This document shows, piece by piece, positions 47,401 through 59,100 of a stretch of DNA of 64,000 nucleotides. The notes beneath the pieces are model-generated. The model ran no database searches. It worked only from the letters and a program-made list of their open reading frames with translations, and was not told where the DNA came from. Position numbers and translations under genes: made by a program. Source of the DNA: Saccharum officinarum (lineage: Eukaryota; Streptophyta; Magnoliopsida; Poales; Poaceae); contig CM036201.1 of assembly GCA_020631735.1 (NCBI GenBank), forward strand, positions 71,629,253 through 71,693,252. The letters are read 5' to 3'. The first letter of the stretch is position 1; every line of letters begins with the position of its first letter.

Positions 47401-48825
47401 GCTGGAATTATAAGCCGGCTGAAAAACACTGTTGGCTGATTTTTTGTGAGAGAAAAATATTGTTCTGGCTGAAAAAACAAGCCGAATAAGACGGATTATA
47501 AGCCAGATGAACAGGGCCATCGCCTTTGCCTAATCAGATCAATTTCTCACCACCAACTAGCGAGTAGTGATCGACTCCACCCAACAGCAGTCAACACATG
47601 TGCTGACCGCCTGTGGAGCCCATCCCTCTAAGCCTCGTCATTCTCATCCAATTCCCGCACCACCCGCAACACAAGCTCTAAGTCTAGCCATAAGCCCACC
47701 TCCTAGTCCAATTGACAAACAATGTACGCTGCTACTGGTTGCAAAGCGGTCATCGCATAGTAATAACGTTAAGCATTGTGCTTCCTCATCGAGGCCTCCC
47801 TAGAGACCCTAGGGAATTAACAACTGAACTTCCACATGGAATTGCAGCAAGACAACAAGTACTATAAACATCTTAATCAGAACTGATCAGCAGAATCAGC
47901 AGCCATCCAGCAGTGTTTTTCTCTCACAACAAACCAGCGAACAGTGCTTTCAGCACAATAAACCAGCGAAACGAACAGACTAGTTATCTCCTTAATCAGA
48001 ACTGCTTACAACTTCCGAAATCTGTGACCAGAAGTACCTTGCCACACAATTTAGCCTACCACTTTCCGAATTCGAAGCCTAGCTTGCACAAAACTACTAA
48101 TTCTGATGGAAGTGGTCCTACACATTCATTCATGGAACTTTCCACAACAAGAGAGGCAGCAGGATTCAGATCCAGATTCAGACCATGTCGCTCGATCCAT
48201 CCATCCGGCCTAGCACTTGCCGTGTCCTCTAAATAACACCTGAGGGCATCTAGCTACACGCTACATCAAGCAAAAGGGACGGCCGTTCTTTTCCCCAAAT
48301 TTCCGAGTGGAATCTGCAGCCACACTAAAATGTGCGCCCCTTTCCACGAAAACCAGCCCAGATCTACGTGATCCTAGCGTCGTACCAGTCAGAGGCATCC
48401 ACTGAGTGCAAGCAGCAGTACCAAAAGCAAGCAAGCGATCGAGCTAGTAGAGGATGAGAGGAGAGCAGCGGTGGGAAAGGGTACGTACTGTTGAGCTCCT
48501 GGAGCCAGCGGCCGACGTTGTCGAAGGTGGAGCGGCGGGAGATGTCGTAGACGAGGAGCGAGCCGAAGGCGCCGCGGTAGTAGGCGGAGGTGACGGCGCG
48601 GAAGCGCTCCTGGCCGGCGGTGTCCCAGATCTGGGCCTTGACCTCCTTGCCGTCGATGTCCATGCTCTGCGTCTGGAACTCCACCCCGATGGTGGCCTTG
48701 GAGTGGAGGTTGAACTCGTTGCGCGCGTACCGGGACAGCAGGTTGCTCTTCCCCACCGCGCTGTCCCCGATGATCACCACCTTGAAGAGGTACTCCTCCG
48801 CCTCCCCGTCCGACTCGTCCCCCAT
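41486..48825 (-). CDS. RABA5: RABA5-type (Rab11 class) small GTPase, two exons
   Basis: Exon 1 is 48825-48489 and exon 2 is 41799-41486. The donor is ACA|GTACGTAC and the acceptor ATACAG|CACATT; splicing gives 651 nt, 216 residues, no stop. Visible GTPase elements: P-loop GDSAVGKS (residues 20-27), switch [11 protein letters not shown] (43-52), WDTAGQE (67-73), NKCD (126-129) and ETSAL (154-158). The C-terminus RFGCC carries the double cysteine for prenylation. [20 protein letters not shown] and the tail around [15 protein letters not shown] match plant RABA5 proteins, which act in trans-Golgi/endosome to plasma-membrane traffic. The 6,689-bp intron (41800-48488) holds a Copia element and a MITE. 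The gene should remain functional if the intron is removed. Confidence 0.93.
41940..46825 (+). mobile_element. Ty1/Copia LTR retrotransposon in the RABA5 intron, TSD TCATT
   Basis: The 5' LTR is 41940-42325 (386 bp) and the 3' LTR 46483-46825 (343 bp), both TGTTGGAGTTG...GATAACA. TCATT lies at 41935-41939 and 46826-46830. The LTRs differ by about three substitutions, two tiny indels and one block of about 44 bp present only in the 5' LTR. A primer-binding site, TGGTATCGGAGC (42328-42339), resembles the initiator-Met tRNA complement with one mismatch. Orientation is opposite to the host gene. The coding part is riddled with stops. Confidence 0.97.
42359..46382 (+). pseudogene. Copia gag-pol polyprotein, multiply interrupted
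   Basis: Gag starts at 42359. A CX2CX4HX4C zinc knuckle ([14 protein letters not shown]) lies near 43080-43125. Protease (ILDSACSFH) is near 43255. The integrase HHCC region is at 43673-43800 with core Asp residues near 43840 (HADLWGP) and 44036 (RTDNGGEF). Reverse transcriptase spans about 44950-45600, including YVDDM near 45422, and RNase H is at 46047-46300 (TTEAEYMA). One frame is kept to about 45300. A one-base gain near 45305 shifts it, and the second frame runs to 46382. In-frame stops lie at 42419, 42899, 42959, 43667, 43937, 43988, 44450, 44876, 44927 and 46017. Eight of the ten sit where the family has Trp (seven TGG to TGA, one TGG to TAG). Non-autonomous. Confidence 0.93.
47390..47518. 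mobile_element. MITE in the RABA5 intron
   Basis: It starts GGGGCCGTTCGGCTGG and ends GATGAACAGGGCC. The interior is AAAAACACTGTTGGCTGAT and GTGAGAGAAAAATATTG, hallmark phrases of a common grass MITE. Partial relatives occur at about 47910-47982 and 52608-52705. Confidence 0.7.
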
Positions 48826-49330
48826 CGCCCCGCCCTCCGGTGGCTGGCTAGTACTCCGTAGCTAGCTGGCACCACCGCCTGGCCCGTGGCCGTGTCGTCG
48901 ACCGTCGTCACGGGCGGTGGGGCGAGCGGGCGGATACGGGGAATGCGCGAGATTTTTGTAGCGGGTTTGGGGTGGGTTTTGACCGAACACGAGCACGAAC
49001 ACGAACACGGAGGTGTAGCTGGGTTGGGTCGGCGCGGCATGGGGCCGCGGCGCCTCCACTCGCGCCGCGCTGGGGTGGTGGTGGTGGGGTGGTGAGAGGC
49101 GCGAGCGAGACCGAGACGAGACGAGTGGGAGACTAGTGGGGCGCACGGCGGTGGAGCCGTGGGTGGACGCAGCGACCACGTCACGCGCGGCTGGTGGTGG
49201 GTTCCGCCCTCCTCAACCCAGGGTGCCTGACGGGTGGGCTGCGGTGGTCGGCACGCGCTCCGCGGGGCCGGCCTGTCGGTCGAGTTGTGGAGGAGTGCCT
49301 GTCACGGCGCCGCACCCCACGGGCCCCGGC
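48826..49330 (-). promoter_or_regulatory. Presumed RABA5 5' leader and promoter
   Basis: A GC-rich region immediately upstream of the RABA5 start. It contains a GAACAC hexamer run at about 48985-49008. No convincing TATA box was seen. Assignment is by position only. Confidence 0.45.
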
Positions 49331-50893
49331 AGCCTGTCTTTTTTTATCTCGTGACTCGTGAGTTGGCGCCTCGTTGTTCGATGGGGGAGTCTGTGGCGGC
49401 GAGCGAGACCAGGCGGTGACGGGCCGACGGCTCGCGACTGGGCTGGAATCGCTGCCACGGGCCGTGTCCGCGGTTTTCAGTGAGGCTGGGCTGGCACGGG
49501 GCTCTCTCAGAAGCCAACGCGTCGGCACATGGTGGCGGCACCGGCAAGTAAAGCTCAGATGTTGCCAGATGATTAGACGAAGCTGTCGACTCTCTCGGCC
49601 TCTCTCGCTCCATATAGATTTGTAGTCGACCAGTCGGAGTCGGAGTCATCGTTACGAGCAAAACTTAAGTATAGATCCAGAAACACGTTTTCAAGGTTGG
49701 TAGAACTAAAATGACACCTTTTGATAAGTTTAGAAATCAATGGTTTATTTAACTCTATTATCATTAGTAGGGTTAAAGTACTTTTTCATCGTCACAACTG
49801 CGTTGTAGTGCGATTTTCCACTTCGACCTACGAAACCGGGTAAGCTCTAATTGTCACTTGTCAGAACTGGATATGTCTGAACAGGACAAATTTGTGCCTC
49901 GTGCTGATTTCAAAGATAGTTATCCATTTTGTGAAAATAGTAAAAAACTGATTTACTATCTAAACTTGCACAATAATTTATTTTTAATTTGGGAAAAATA
50001 TAAAACTAGAACCATTTTTTATTAAAAATGTTCTCTACTTGTTTATGATCTATATATAGGTATTTGGAATTGATTTATTTATGTTCCTATTGCTTTATTG
50101 CCTTGTAGTCACCCTCATTATTTATTTTATAAACAAGTAATATCCAAGGAAACTCTGAATATAGCACCGGAAGATAGATGCCATTTTTAGAAGAAAAATA
50201 GAACTAGTATCATATTTTTATAATTTAAAGATAAATTAATTATGGATTTGTAGAGATCGAACCAGATTTTTATTACTTTTATAGAAAATAGAAAACTACT
50301 TTTGAATCCCGCCAGAGGATCAAAGTTATCCGGTTTTGATAGCTGTAGGGTGTGTTACTCGGTTTTATAATTCACAAGGTTGAAGATTGGAGTATGATGT
50401 AAGTTGGAGGATGGAAAATATACTTGACTCTTATTAATATTATTATATTATTCATTCTCAAAATACTAGCTATGAGATATTATATCGGTTAGTGACCGGG
50501 TCTCTCGTCTCCAAGACGTCGAAATATTTATTTTTTTCTCCGATGAAATAATTACAAAAAATATTAAAGTAGTACAACACACAACACAACTAATTAAACA
50601 ACAAACACAATTCTTGGAGATATATATAGAACTGCATTACTCTGATAATAACATCTAGTCCAACCTAGCTACAAGCAACTAGAACCAGTAGCGGCGTTCT
50701 CTCTGCCTCACTTATTCAGTTATTCAAGATGAGCGGTTGTTCATGCATGTCATGCCAATGCCATGCATGCAGCATATTACCACAGGATGCATGCTTCGTG
50801 CATGGGCATCTCCAATCCAAACAAACAAAATAAGCACCACTGGACATGAAGGGTATGCATATGTATCGACCCGCTCTATATGCCGCAGGCTGT
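49331..50893. other. Intergenic, AT-rich, between the RABA5 promoter side and the EPFL9-like 3' end
   Basis: No gene or repeat family recognised. 50640-50893 probably holds the 3' UTR of the EPFL9-like gene (minus strand). Confidence 0.5.
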
Positions 50894-51558
50894 CTATAGA
50901 CGATGGCAGATGCATTTGTAGTGGTAGGCGCTGTTGATGGGGTCGCTGGCGTCGATGGGCACCTCCTGGACGCTGCACCTGTGCCGGCAGCCTCGGCACT
51001 CGTTGTAGGTGCATGTCGGAGCCCTGGACCCGACCAGCGTCCTCCTCCTCCCGCCGCCGGCGGCAGTCTCCTGCTCCTTGTTCAACGCCGGCCAACCACC
51101 AGCTGCAGTCGTCGTCGTCGTCGTCGTCGTCGGTGCTTCACCCGATCTCCTACTAAATCCCTACACCATATCGTCGTCCAAATGTATTGGGGTGAGAGGG
51201 ATGGATTTATCCAACAAGCCTGCTTTATATATTGCTTTTGCTTTATTACCTGCAGCTGCCCTGTCTGAAGGGCTACTTCGTCATCAGTCCGCGGTGAGCC
51301 TGCTCGAGCATCAGGTACGGCATCACCTGTTAATAAAAAGCACAAATAAAACCATTATTATTCTTGAGAAATACACACACATATATGATGAAATGAGTCG
51401 TAGGCATCGATCGATCGTCTGCTGACTGATCGACGACCGACTGTCATCGATTTGGAGGACGGAGTACCAATCACTAGGACAGCCACGAGGAGGAAACGGC
51501 ACAGCGCCACACAACGACGCAGCTGCTGCTTCTGCCTGCTTCCATATGCTGCTGCCAT
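50894..51558 (-). CDS. EPFL9: STOMAGEN/EPFL9-like secreted peptide precursor
   Basis: Three exons: 51558-51468, 51326-51250 and 51160-50894 (donors GTACTC, GTAATA; acceptors AACAG, TGTAG), giving 435 nt and 144 residues. The N-terminus has a basic start then a hydrophobic signal peptide (CRFLLVAVLVIG, residues about 20-31). A variable propeptide follows, with eight Thr encoded by an ACG repeat at about 51101-51126. The mature part begins near LVGSRAPTC, and its pattern CTYNECRGCRHRC ... YHYKCIC shows six cysteines, matching STOMAGEN (CTYNECRGCRYKC). The family is cleaved in the apoplast and promotes stomatal density by competing at ERECTA/TMM receptors. The grass paralogue (EPFL9a, EPFL9b or EPFL10) cannot be decided here. 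The gene looks intact. Confidence 0.9.
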
Positions 51559-51621
51559 CTTCCTTTCAGTCTATGGAGGCCCTAATAGCTAGCTCGACGC
51601 GAACTAGCTAGTGAGGCGTAT

Positions 51622-51634
51622 TCGTATATATACT
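51622..51634 (-). promoter_or_regulatory. TATA-like box of the EPFL9-like gene
   Basis: GTATATATAC lies about 65-75 bp upstream of the start codon at 51558 on the minus strand, a plausible TATA position with a short leader. Confidence 0.55.
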
Positions 51635-51917
51635 GCGGGCAGAGAGAGTGGCGATATAGATGCTGCGTGTGGCAGTGCCAGGAGCTTGCTTGCTGGGCCT
51701 TCAGGGCTTCAGGCCTTGCATTGGGTCCAGCAGACGGGACGAGAGATGCATGCATGTCGACCGAGCTGTCGAGGAGAAAGTCAAAGGCCGCGGGCATTAC
51801 ATGCCTGCATGGCAGCGGCAGACGTACCGGGCCAGGGCATAGTGCACGGTTTGTATACGTTCTATGCTTCCAGCAGCTTCCTGAAATTACCGGATTGCGC
51901 ACAGCTTCATCGAGCGT

Positions 51918-52836
51918 GTTTGGTTGCCTACCGGAACACCATCGACCAGGGCATGCGTCAATAGCAGCCCCATGACGTCTGGGAACGTTGCCTGGTCCAG
52001 GCGTCAGGCGCAAATCAAACATGCCTCAACAATCATTAGCCACTACCTAGCACCAGGAGCCTGTGCGTGTTAGCGTGTATAGTACCAGGCTCCCAGCAAT
52101 CCAATGCCACCTACATTACGGATCTTGCATTGGTTAGTTTTGGTTACGATCTTTTTACGGCGCTAATGTCCTTGGACATTTTGGGACTACTTCCAGAGAC
52201 GAATCAAATGGCAAGCAACAAGGGGATTACTATATATAGGGACATCAACTAAACATGCGGGAAAACCTCTGCACATCTTCCACAGTGGCCTAAAGCTAGG
52301 CCGCCTGTTGATCAACAAGAAGGCAAAAGCATGTTTGGTTGCGAACCTGGACACCATTGAACTAGGCTAGGCATCAATCACAGCCCCATACGTCCAAAAT
52401 CAGACGTCTGGAGACACCTAGGCCAGGTGCTTGGCAGGCGCAAATCAAACATGCCATAACAGTCATCAGCCATTACCTAGCACTAGGAGCCTGTGCGTGT
52501 ATCGTCCCCGGCTCCCGGCAATCCAATGCTACCTACTTTACGGACCTTGCATTGGTTAGTTTTGGTTTACAGCGCTAATGTCCTTGGACATATTGGACTA
52601 CTTCATCGCTTCTAGTCGCTTATTTTCAGTCAGTAAACGATGTTTTTCTCTCACAATAAATTAGCTAATAGTATTTTTAGCCGTTTATTTTCAGCCAAAC
52701 GAACATGCTGAAAGCAAATGGTAAGCAAGTGGATTACCATCTAGGGACATCGACCAAACATGCAGGAAACCTCTGTGTATCTTCCACAGTGGCCTAAACC
52801 TAGGCCGCGCCTGTTGATCAACAGCAAGGCAAAAGG
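51918..52836. repeat. Direct tandem duplication upstream of the EPFL9-like gene
   Basis: Copy 1 is about 51918-52330 and copy 2 about 52331-52836. Both begin TGTTTGGTTGC and share AGGAGCCTGTGCGTGT, CTTGCATTGGTTAGTTTTGG, CTAATGTCCTTGGACAT and CATCTTCCACAGTGGCCTAA. Copy 2 is longer because a MITE-like piece (about 52608-52705) sits inside it. Confidence 0.88.
52608..52705. mobile_element. MITE-like insertion in the second copy of the duplication
   Basis: It contains GTTTTTCTCTCACAATAAATTAG and TTTATTTTCAGCCAAACGAAC, phrases shared with the MITE at 47390-47518. It is absent from copy 1 at the matching place. Confidence 0.65.
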
Positions 52837-53703
52837 TTTTCACTGTACTTGCAGTATTGCTAATTTGACGTGAGAGAAAAATACTATTCTAATTAAAAAA
52901 ACAAACTGAAAATACGAATAATAAAACAAGCAAACAGTAGTTTATCCTTTTTAGGTTCTCTTCTATGGATAATTTTTATTATAATCACTACTACAGACCA
53001 GGTAATTACTACTAGACAATCACTGCAGTCGAACAGTTTTAAAAGGACAGTGACAGGGGTTCACTGTAGATTCGTCAGCAACGCATTCTTATCACTACCG
53101 TATTTTAAAATCAACCAACAATGATATTTATCACTCCCGGTTGGTTATATACAATCTGCCAAGTGCCAACAAACAGTGATATATGGATTCTCGATTCAAA
53201 ATTTCTTTTTATCAGGGACAAAAGTTTAGGAGATGTCACATCGGGTATTCGAATACTAATTAGAAAGACTAACCATGAGCCTAATTAGACTTAATAGATG
53301 TAATATAACCGACCAATTTATACGGGCTTAAGTAAGAAAATCACCTGTCGGAGCAGATAAATTAACGTACTTGAGTCCGTACAAACCCGGTAGTCCGTAA
53401 AATCACGAAGGATTTCAAACCAATCAACATACAAGCCAAGATCGTACAAGTTTAGCAGCCACAATCACATACTACATAAAGTTCGCAACATCATTTCAAA
53501 TACATCGGAGTTTATAACATAAAGTTATCATAAACCAAGTTCATAATAAAAGTAGTAGAAACAAATAGCTTTGAAACCACACATGCACACTTAGTTCAGA
53601 TACAGTGCCAGATAATAATCAAGTCCCACAAAAGCAGTAGATCAGACATATGGAATGACCACGCCCTTGGTCCTAGTTGTCGCCCATCGCTGAGTAGAGA
53701 CAG

Positions 53704-56147
53704 TGAAGGGTCGAGATGACGGACTAGAGGGGGGTTGAATAGTCCGTTCTAAAATTAATCGCGTCGGCTAACCGAAACAAATGCGGAATTAAAACTATCG
53801 GTCTAGCCGAGACTACACCCCCTCTATCTATAACTCTAGCACCTTACAAAAGATACTAATCAAGTAACTAAGGTGCCAAACTTAGTAAGAGCTCACATAA
53901 TCAATTCTAGAGCAAGATCACACAAACCTATGCACTAGTACTTTCCACACCGGGGGAGCTCTTATACAATTCTAGTAAGTAAAAGCACAAAGCCCCTAAG
54001 CTCACTAGCAATGCTCAATAACAAGACAATCAATGCCAAATTAGATGGCGTAAAATACTTAGTTACACAAACTAAGCAATATGACTAACAAGGTTACACA
54101 AACCAAATTAGCCACGCAAAGGGAAGCTTACTTCTAGCTACACAAGCAAGAAAGTAACTAGCTAGCTACACAAGCAAACTAGTTATGAGAGCAACAACAC
54201 AAGCACAAAATATATATATGAAAGTAATACAAGCTTGTGTTTCGGAGATTGCAAACCAACGGGATGAACAAGGTTGACACGATGATTTTTATCCTGAGAT
54301 TCACGTATTTGCCAACATGCTAGTCCCCGTTGAGACAAACTCCAAGGTTGCCGCCGGTCCTCTTGCTCTTCTCGTTGTGGCGATGCACCCACTTATTGGA
54401 TCACGAGCTAATTGACTATCAAGAGTCAAACCCTCAGTGGGTGCCACACATCCACTCACAAGATGGGGATCCTCCAAGCCATAAGCTCTAGCACTTGACC
54501 CGCCCAGACCACTTGTCGCCCTTCGCGTCTTGCTTTACTAGAGTTGGTCTTCGCGGCTCCCGTGGAGCGAGCACAATGCCCCTCACAAAGCTTCTCTGGA
54601 GTCTCGCACAATCTTCTTGCGAGCTTCGACGGAGCCACAAGCCACCAAGCCGTCTAGGAGGTGGCAACCTCCAAGAGTAACGAGCACCACCGGCTTGCAA
54701 CATGATCACTAATGCCACTCGATGCAATCCTCACGATGCAACGCACTAGAATCGCTCTCTCACTCGATCCGATGAACACTATCAAGCATGAGTGAGTTAG
54801 AGGCTCTCTAAGCACTCCCAAAGCATGGACACTAAGTCCCAAGGGTGCTCAGCAGTTGCCAAGGCCGACCACCACTTCTATTTATAAGCCCACAAACGAA
54901 TATAGCCGTTAGCAATTCACTGACGAAAATCGCGAGTGACAAATGCGGGGATGCTCACCGATAGACGCGGCACCCCAGTGTCTGACACACTGCTCGCCGC
55001 CACGTGTCCCTAAGCTTCGAAATCCAACGGTTGAGTTCACCATGCGACAGACGCGTCTGATGCTCCGCACCCTCAGCGTCCGTCGCGCGACAGACGCGAC
55101 ACAGAGAGCTCCCGCGCTGTGCTCAGCCTGGGTCGATCAACAGACGCGGCTCAACGTCTGTCGCTCCTACGCACCGAAGCCGCCCTCACGAAATGATCGA
55201 CAGATGCTGACATTAGCGTCCGTCGCTCGACCACCGCAGCGTCTGACGCTCGCGCGCTCGCCAGGCCGCTGGACACTGAGCAACAGATGCTGACGCCAGC
55301 GTCTGTCACGTGAGCGTCCGCGCGTCCGTCGCCTCCTCCTCTGCTGACCGCGCCTAGGGTAAGCCGACAGATACAGGGCCAGCGTCTGTCGCCTCCGCGT
55401 CCAGCGTCTGTCGCCTCCGGCGACGACCACCTCCGCGACTTCGCCACTTCTTCCCACTTCTAGAGTAAAGGAAAATAGTCATTTTATTTCCTCGAAAATG
55501 TGTGTTAGCATTTTCACAATCATTTTCTCCGAGGAGTTAGGCACTCAACTTGTCTCGCCATTCGATCCTAACACGTATGCAAAGTTAGATCGCTCAAGTG
55601 GCACTAGATGACCGATATGCAAATAAGTTTGCCCCTCTTGATAGTATGGCCATCTATCCTAAACTCGGTCATCAACTTCTCTACACACCTATGACCGGTG
55701 AACTGGAAATGCCCTAGATTATACCTTTGCCTTGGGCATTCCACTCCATCTCCTCCGACGTTGATGCAACACATGCACCAACCATATTACAAATGATATG
55801 ATCCACTTCATATCATCATGTGACCTTGGTCCATCGATCTTGACCTCACTTGCTCTTCACTGTTGCGTCGGTCTATCGGTGCCAAGTCTTGCTCAAGCTT
55901 CACCGCCTCACGGTCCATCGCTCCAAAGCCTCCGACTTGCCCTTCACACTTGCAACCAGTCCGTCGAGCCAAGCCTCATTTTGATCTTCGCCACCTTGGT
56001 CACATGACTTCATGTCATGTCTCATATGCAATGAGCTCCTCCATGACATCATCACATGTGGACTAATCTCCTGTATATCTCACATTAAACACAATTAGTC
56101 CACCTAAGGTTGTCACTCAATTACCAAAACCAAACAAGGACCTTTCA
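53704..56147. mobile_element. Solo LTR A'' nested in B', TSD GACAG
   Basis: Begins TGAAGGGTCGAGATGACGG and ends AAGGACCTTTCA. GACAG is at 53699-53703 and 56148-56152. 2,444 bp, no coding. It shares its start and end with LTR A at 26452-33894. Confidence 0.9.
54950..55430. repeat. ACAGACGC / GCGTCTGTCG array in LTR A''
   Basis: Irregular copies of CGACAGACGC and its inverse GCGTCTGTCG, in the same relative place as the GACCGGACGCG arrays of the related LTRs but with a different core. Confidence 0.8.
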
Positions 56148-59100
56148 GACAGTTGATGCAGTAACTATAGTACATCTAACCATCTGCAACAACAATGAAA
56201 ACAAAGCCCTGAGTATGAGAATATACTCAGCTAGTCGTACTCGATAAAAACTACAATAAAGTGACACCAAGGAGTATGAAAGGCTTTCTGTGTGGACTAG
56301 CTAGACTCATTTGCGAAAGACATAAGCACTATAGCTAAATCATTTTAAGCAATGTAGCATCAAGTTAATAGTTATTAACCTGTCAACCAGATTAGCACCC
56401 GTACTAGAGCAATCAATTGATTAAGGTAATCAATAGTAACCATGTCATGTTTTAGCATTTCCAACATCATCCACATAACCATCTATGTTCCATAAACATT
56501 ACTACGATGTCGTAGCTCAAGTCAAGTGTTCACTATCCAGGAGCGATGGCAATTCGAATCGATTCCTAACCAGCTGGTGATTTATTCCTCACACAAACTA
56601 CACTCACTAGCGAAGTGAGCTACAGATCACCAATGACACTATTCCGATAATATCATGGGACAAACAGGAACCGCAATATCCAGGGGCCGCTCGACTGCCA
56701 GGAATCAGGCCTTGCCTGCCCTTGGGCTCACTCTTCGTGCCACTGTCATACCCCCATCAGCACCAATACGTGCGCCCAGCGGGTCGATCCCGGCCCGAAT
56801 AGTGCCACTAGCTTCGTGGTCAGAACGACTTATTCGGCCAGCTAAATGTGAGGCATGCGTTCAACATGACAAGAGGGACGAACAACGGTCGGTCCTTAAC
56901 CGACACAGACGGAAACTACAAGCACACAAGACCCATGCCTTGCTGCTCAACATTTCACCCAGTCTCCATTTATCCATCAACACTTAGTTATTTCCATGAT
57001 AGCATCCATAGCTAAAAGTATCTAGGTAACCACCTATAGTTGCCGGTGACCGGAAATCACCAACTACTACTAGTCTAAGCAGGCCTAAGCCTTTAACTTG
57101 GTCCTAGACTTAGTATAGGGTAACAGGATATAATATACCAAGGTAGTCAAGGAATATATATGCAGTAACGGTTGCAAAAAACTCCTATAACTTAATGCAT
57201 CAAACACAAAGGACACAATATTAAAGATTTATAAATCGTAGGGAGAGAAATGCTCTGGGGCTTGCCTCGCTCAAAGAAACTCGGCTCGTGATCAACACGC
57301 TCGGGAAGCTTCTTGCCTTGCTTCTCGACCTCTTGCACCTCCTATGCTGGAACCTCCTGCTGGTCGACCTCGGCGTGCTCCTTGGGCACTACTACTGGAA
57401 GCTCCTTCTGCGATCCTGTATGATGCATATGTAGGTGTGACTATGAGAAATGTGCATAGGATGAAAATGATGTATGATTAACATGAATGATTGCTTGTAG
57501 ATGAGCAATTTCAATTATATTTTATCAAGTAGGTGCAAATCTCCTCTCTAGTTATTTAATTAACTCTCACATTAAACAACACACATGCACTTACATAAAA
57601 AAGCAGGTATTTGCATACACTAGTACACATATCACCAGTCAACTAAACATACCAAGACATACCAGCAGATTATTAGTGCTTCAAAGATACACCAAAGCAA
57701 CATATTCAACTAACACATGTATTAATGAATCTAAATTAACTATAATTTAAACAAAGGCTATAACAACAACATATATTTTCTGAACTCATAAAAATATGAC
57801 AAAATTACAATGGCTTACTCATGCTTATAAAAGACTACCATAAAGATTTCAAGTCAATTTGATAAGTATAATAGCCTATACTAAAAAGGCAAAAAGCATA
57901 GCAATTAAGCACATGAAAATACTTTGTACTATGAAAAGTATCAAACAATAGATTTTATAATTTTCTCATGATCTACACAGTATAGGAATACTATAGAAAA
58001 AGTTTCACATACATGTATTATTCATATTTTTAGCCCTAGCAATTTTACAAGAAAACAACAATTAATACACATAAATTACTTAGCCCTTTTCTTCCACAGA
58101 ACATGCATGTCATATATTTATCACAGAAAGTACATTAAATGAATAGATCCACAAAATTGGAACCATATTTTTATGATACATATATGATTTACTATGCATT
58201 TTCAAAGATTATAGCATTTTCAAGAATTAAATAAAGCTATACAGAAAAGTATCACAAAAATGACATACAAAAATTTTAAGCTGTAGATCTAGCCATGAGA
58301 AACACTACAAAATTTGTTTCAACATTTTTGGAGCTCTAGATCTCGAGTTATGCAATTTACAAGCATTAAATCATTTTCCTTAAATTTGAAAATCCAGCCG
58401 GCCACTTTTGCTAGGCGTACACAGATCTGACCCCAGATCTATACTCGAGAGGCTGCCAGCGGGCCATCAACCCGTCCCCACCCGTCACACACAGAGACAG
58501 GGGAGGAGATCAACGGCGAGATCTCGCCGTCGGCGAGGTTGTTGGCGACGAGGTCACTACCATCGTGACCACTGTGCCAAGGTGGACGCGGCAGTGCAAG
58601 CGGCGTGGCCGAGGAAGCTCAAAATCAAGCTCACCGTCGCCCATGGCGGCGAGGCATGGCGGCGGGATGCCGTTGCTGGCCATGGCGAGGCCATGTATGG
58701 CGCTTAGGAGCTTCGTGAGATGGCAGCGGTGCAGATGCGCTCAGAAACAGAGAGAAAGGGGGAGCGGGAGGAGCTGCCGACGAGAGCAATGATCTCCGGC
58801 GAGGAATGCACGGCGGCACGGGTCACTACCTTAGCGAGAAGAAAGCACGATAGTGCGTCTCGTCGAGGCGGAGCTCGAGCGCTTGCTCGCAGAGCTTCGG
58901 TGCGAGCGAAACGGAGGAGGCGAGCTTGGCGCTGGTGGCAATGGCGCGATGGCGCTCGCGTTGCTGCTGCGCTGTGAGGGCGAGGCAAGGCGAGGCGGAG
59001 GAGTGGCAAGTGGGGAGGAGGCGCGCTCGGACAGGCGTCTTCAAGGCGCTGCGGGACCGGCCGATGCGCCACCTGCCCGCCGTCGCCGGCGTACGGCGGC

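Noticed and set aside
52987..53060. CACTACTACAGACC sequence as the start of another CACTA element
   Set aside because: No matching terminus with a 3-bp TSD was found; a possible weak relation to 60165-60240 is not convincing.
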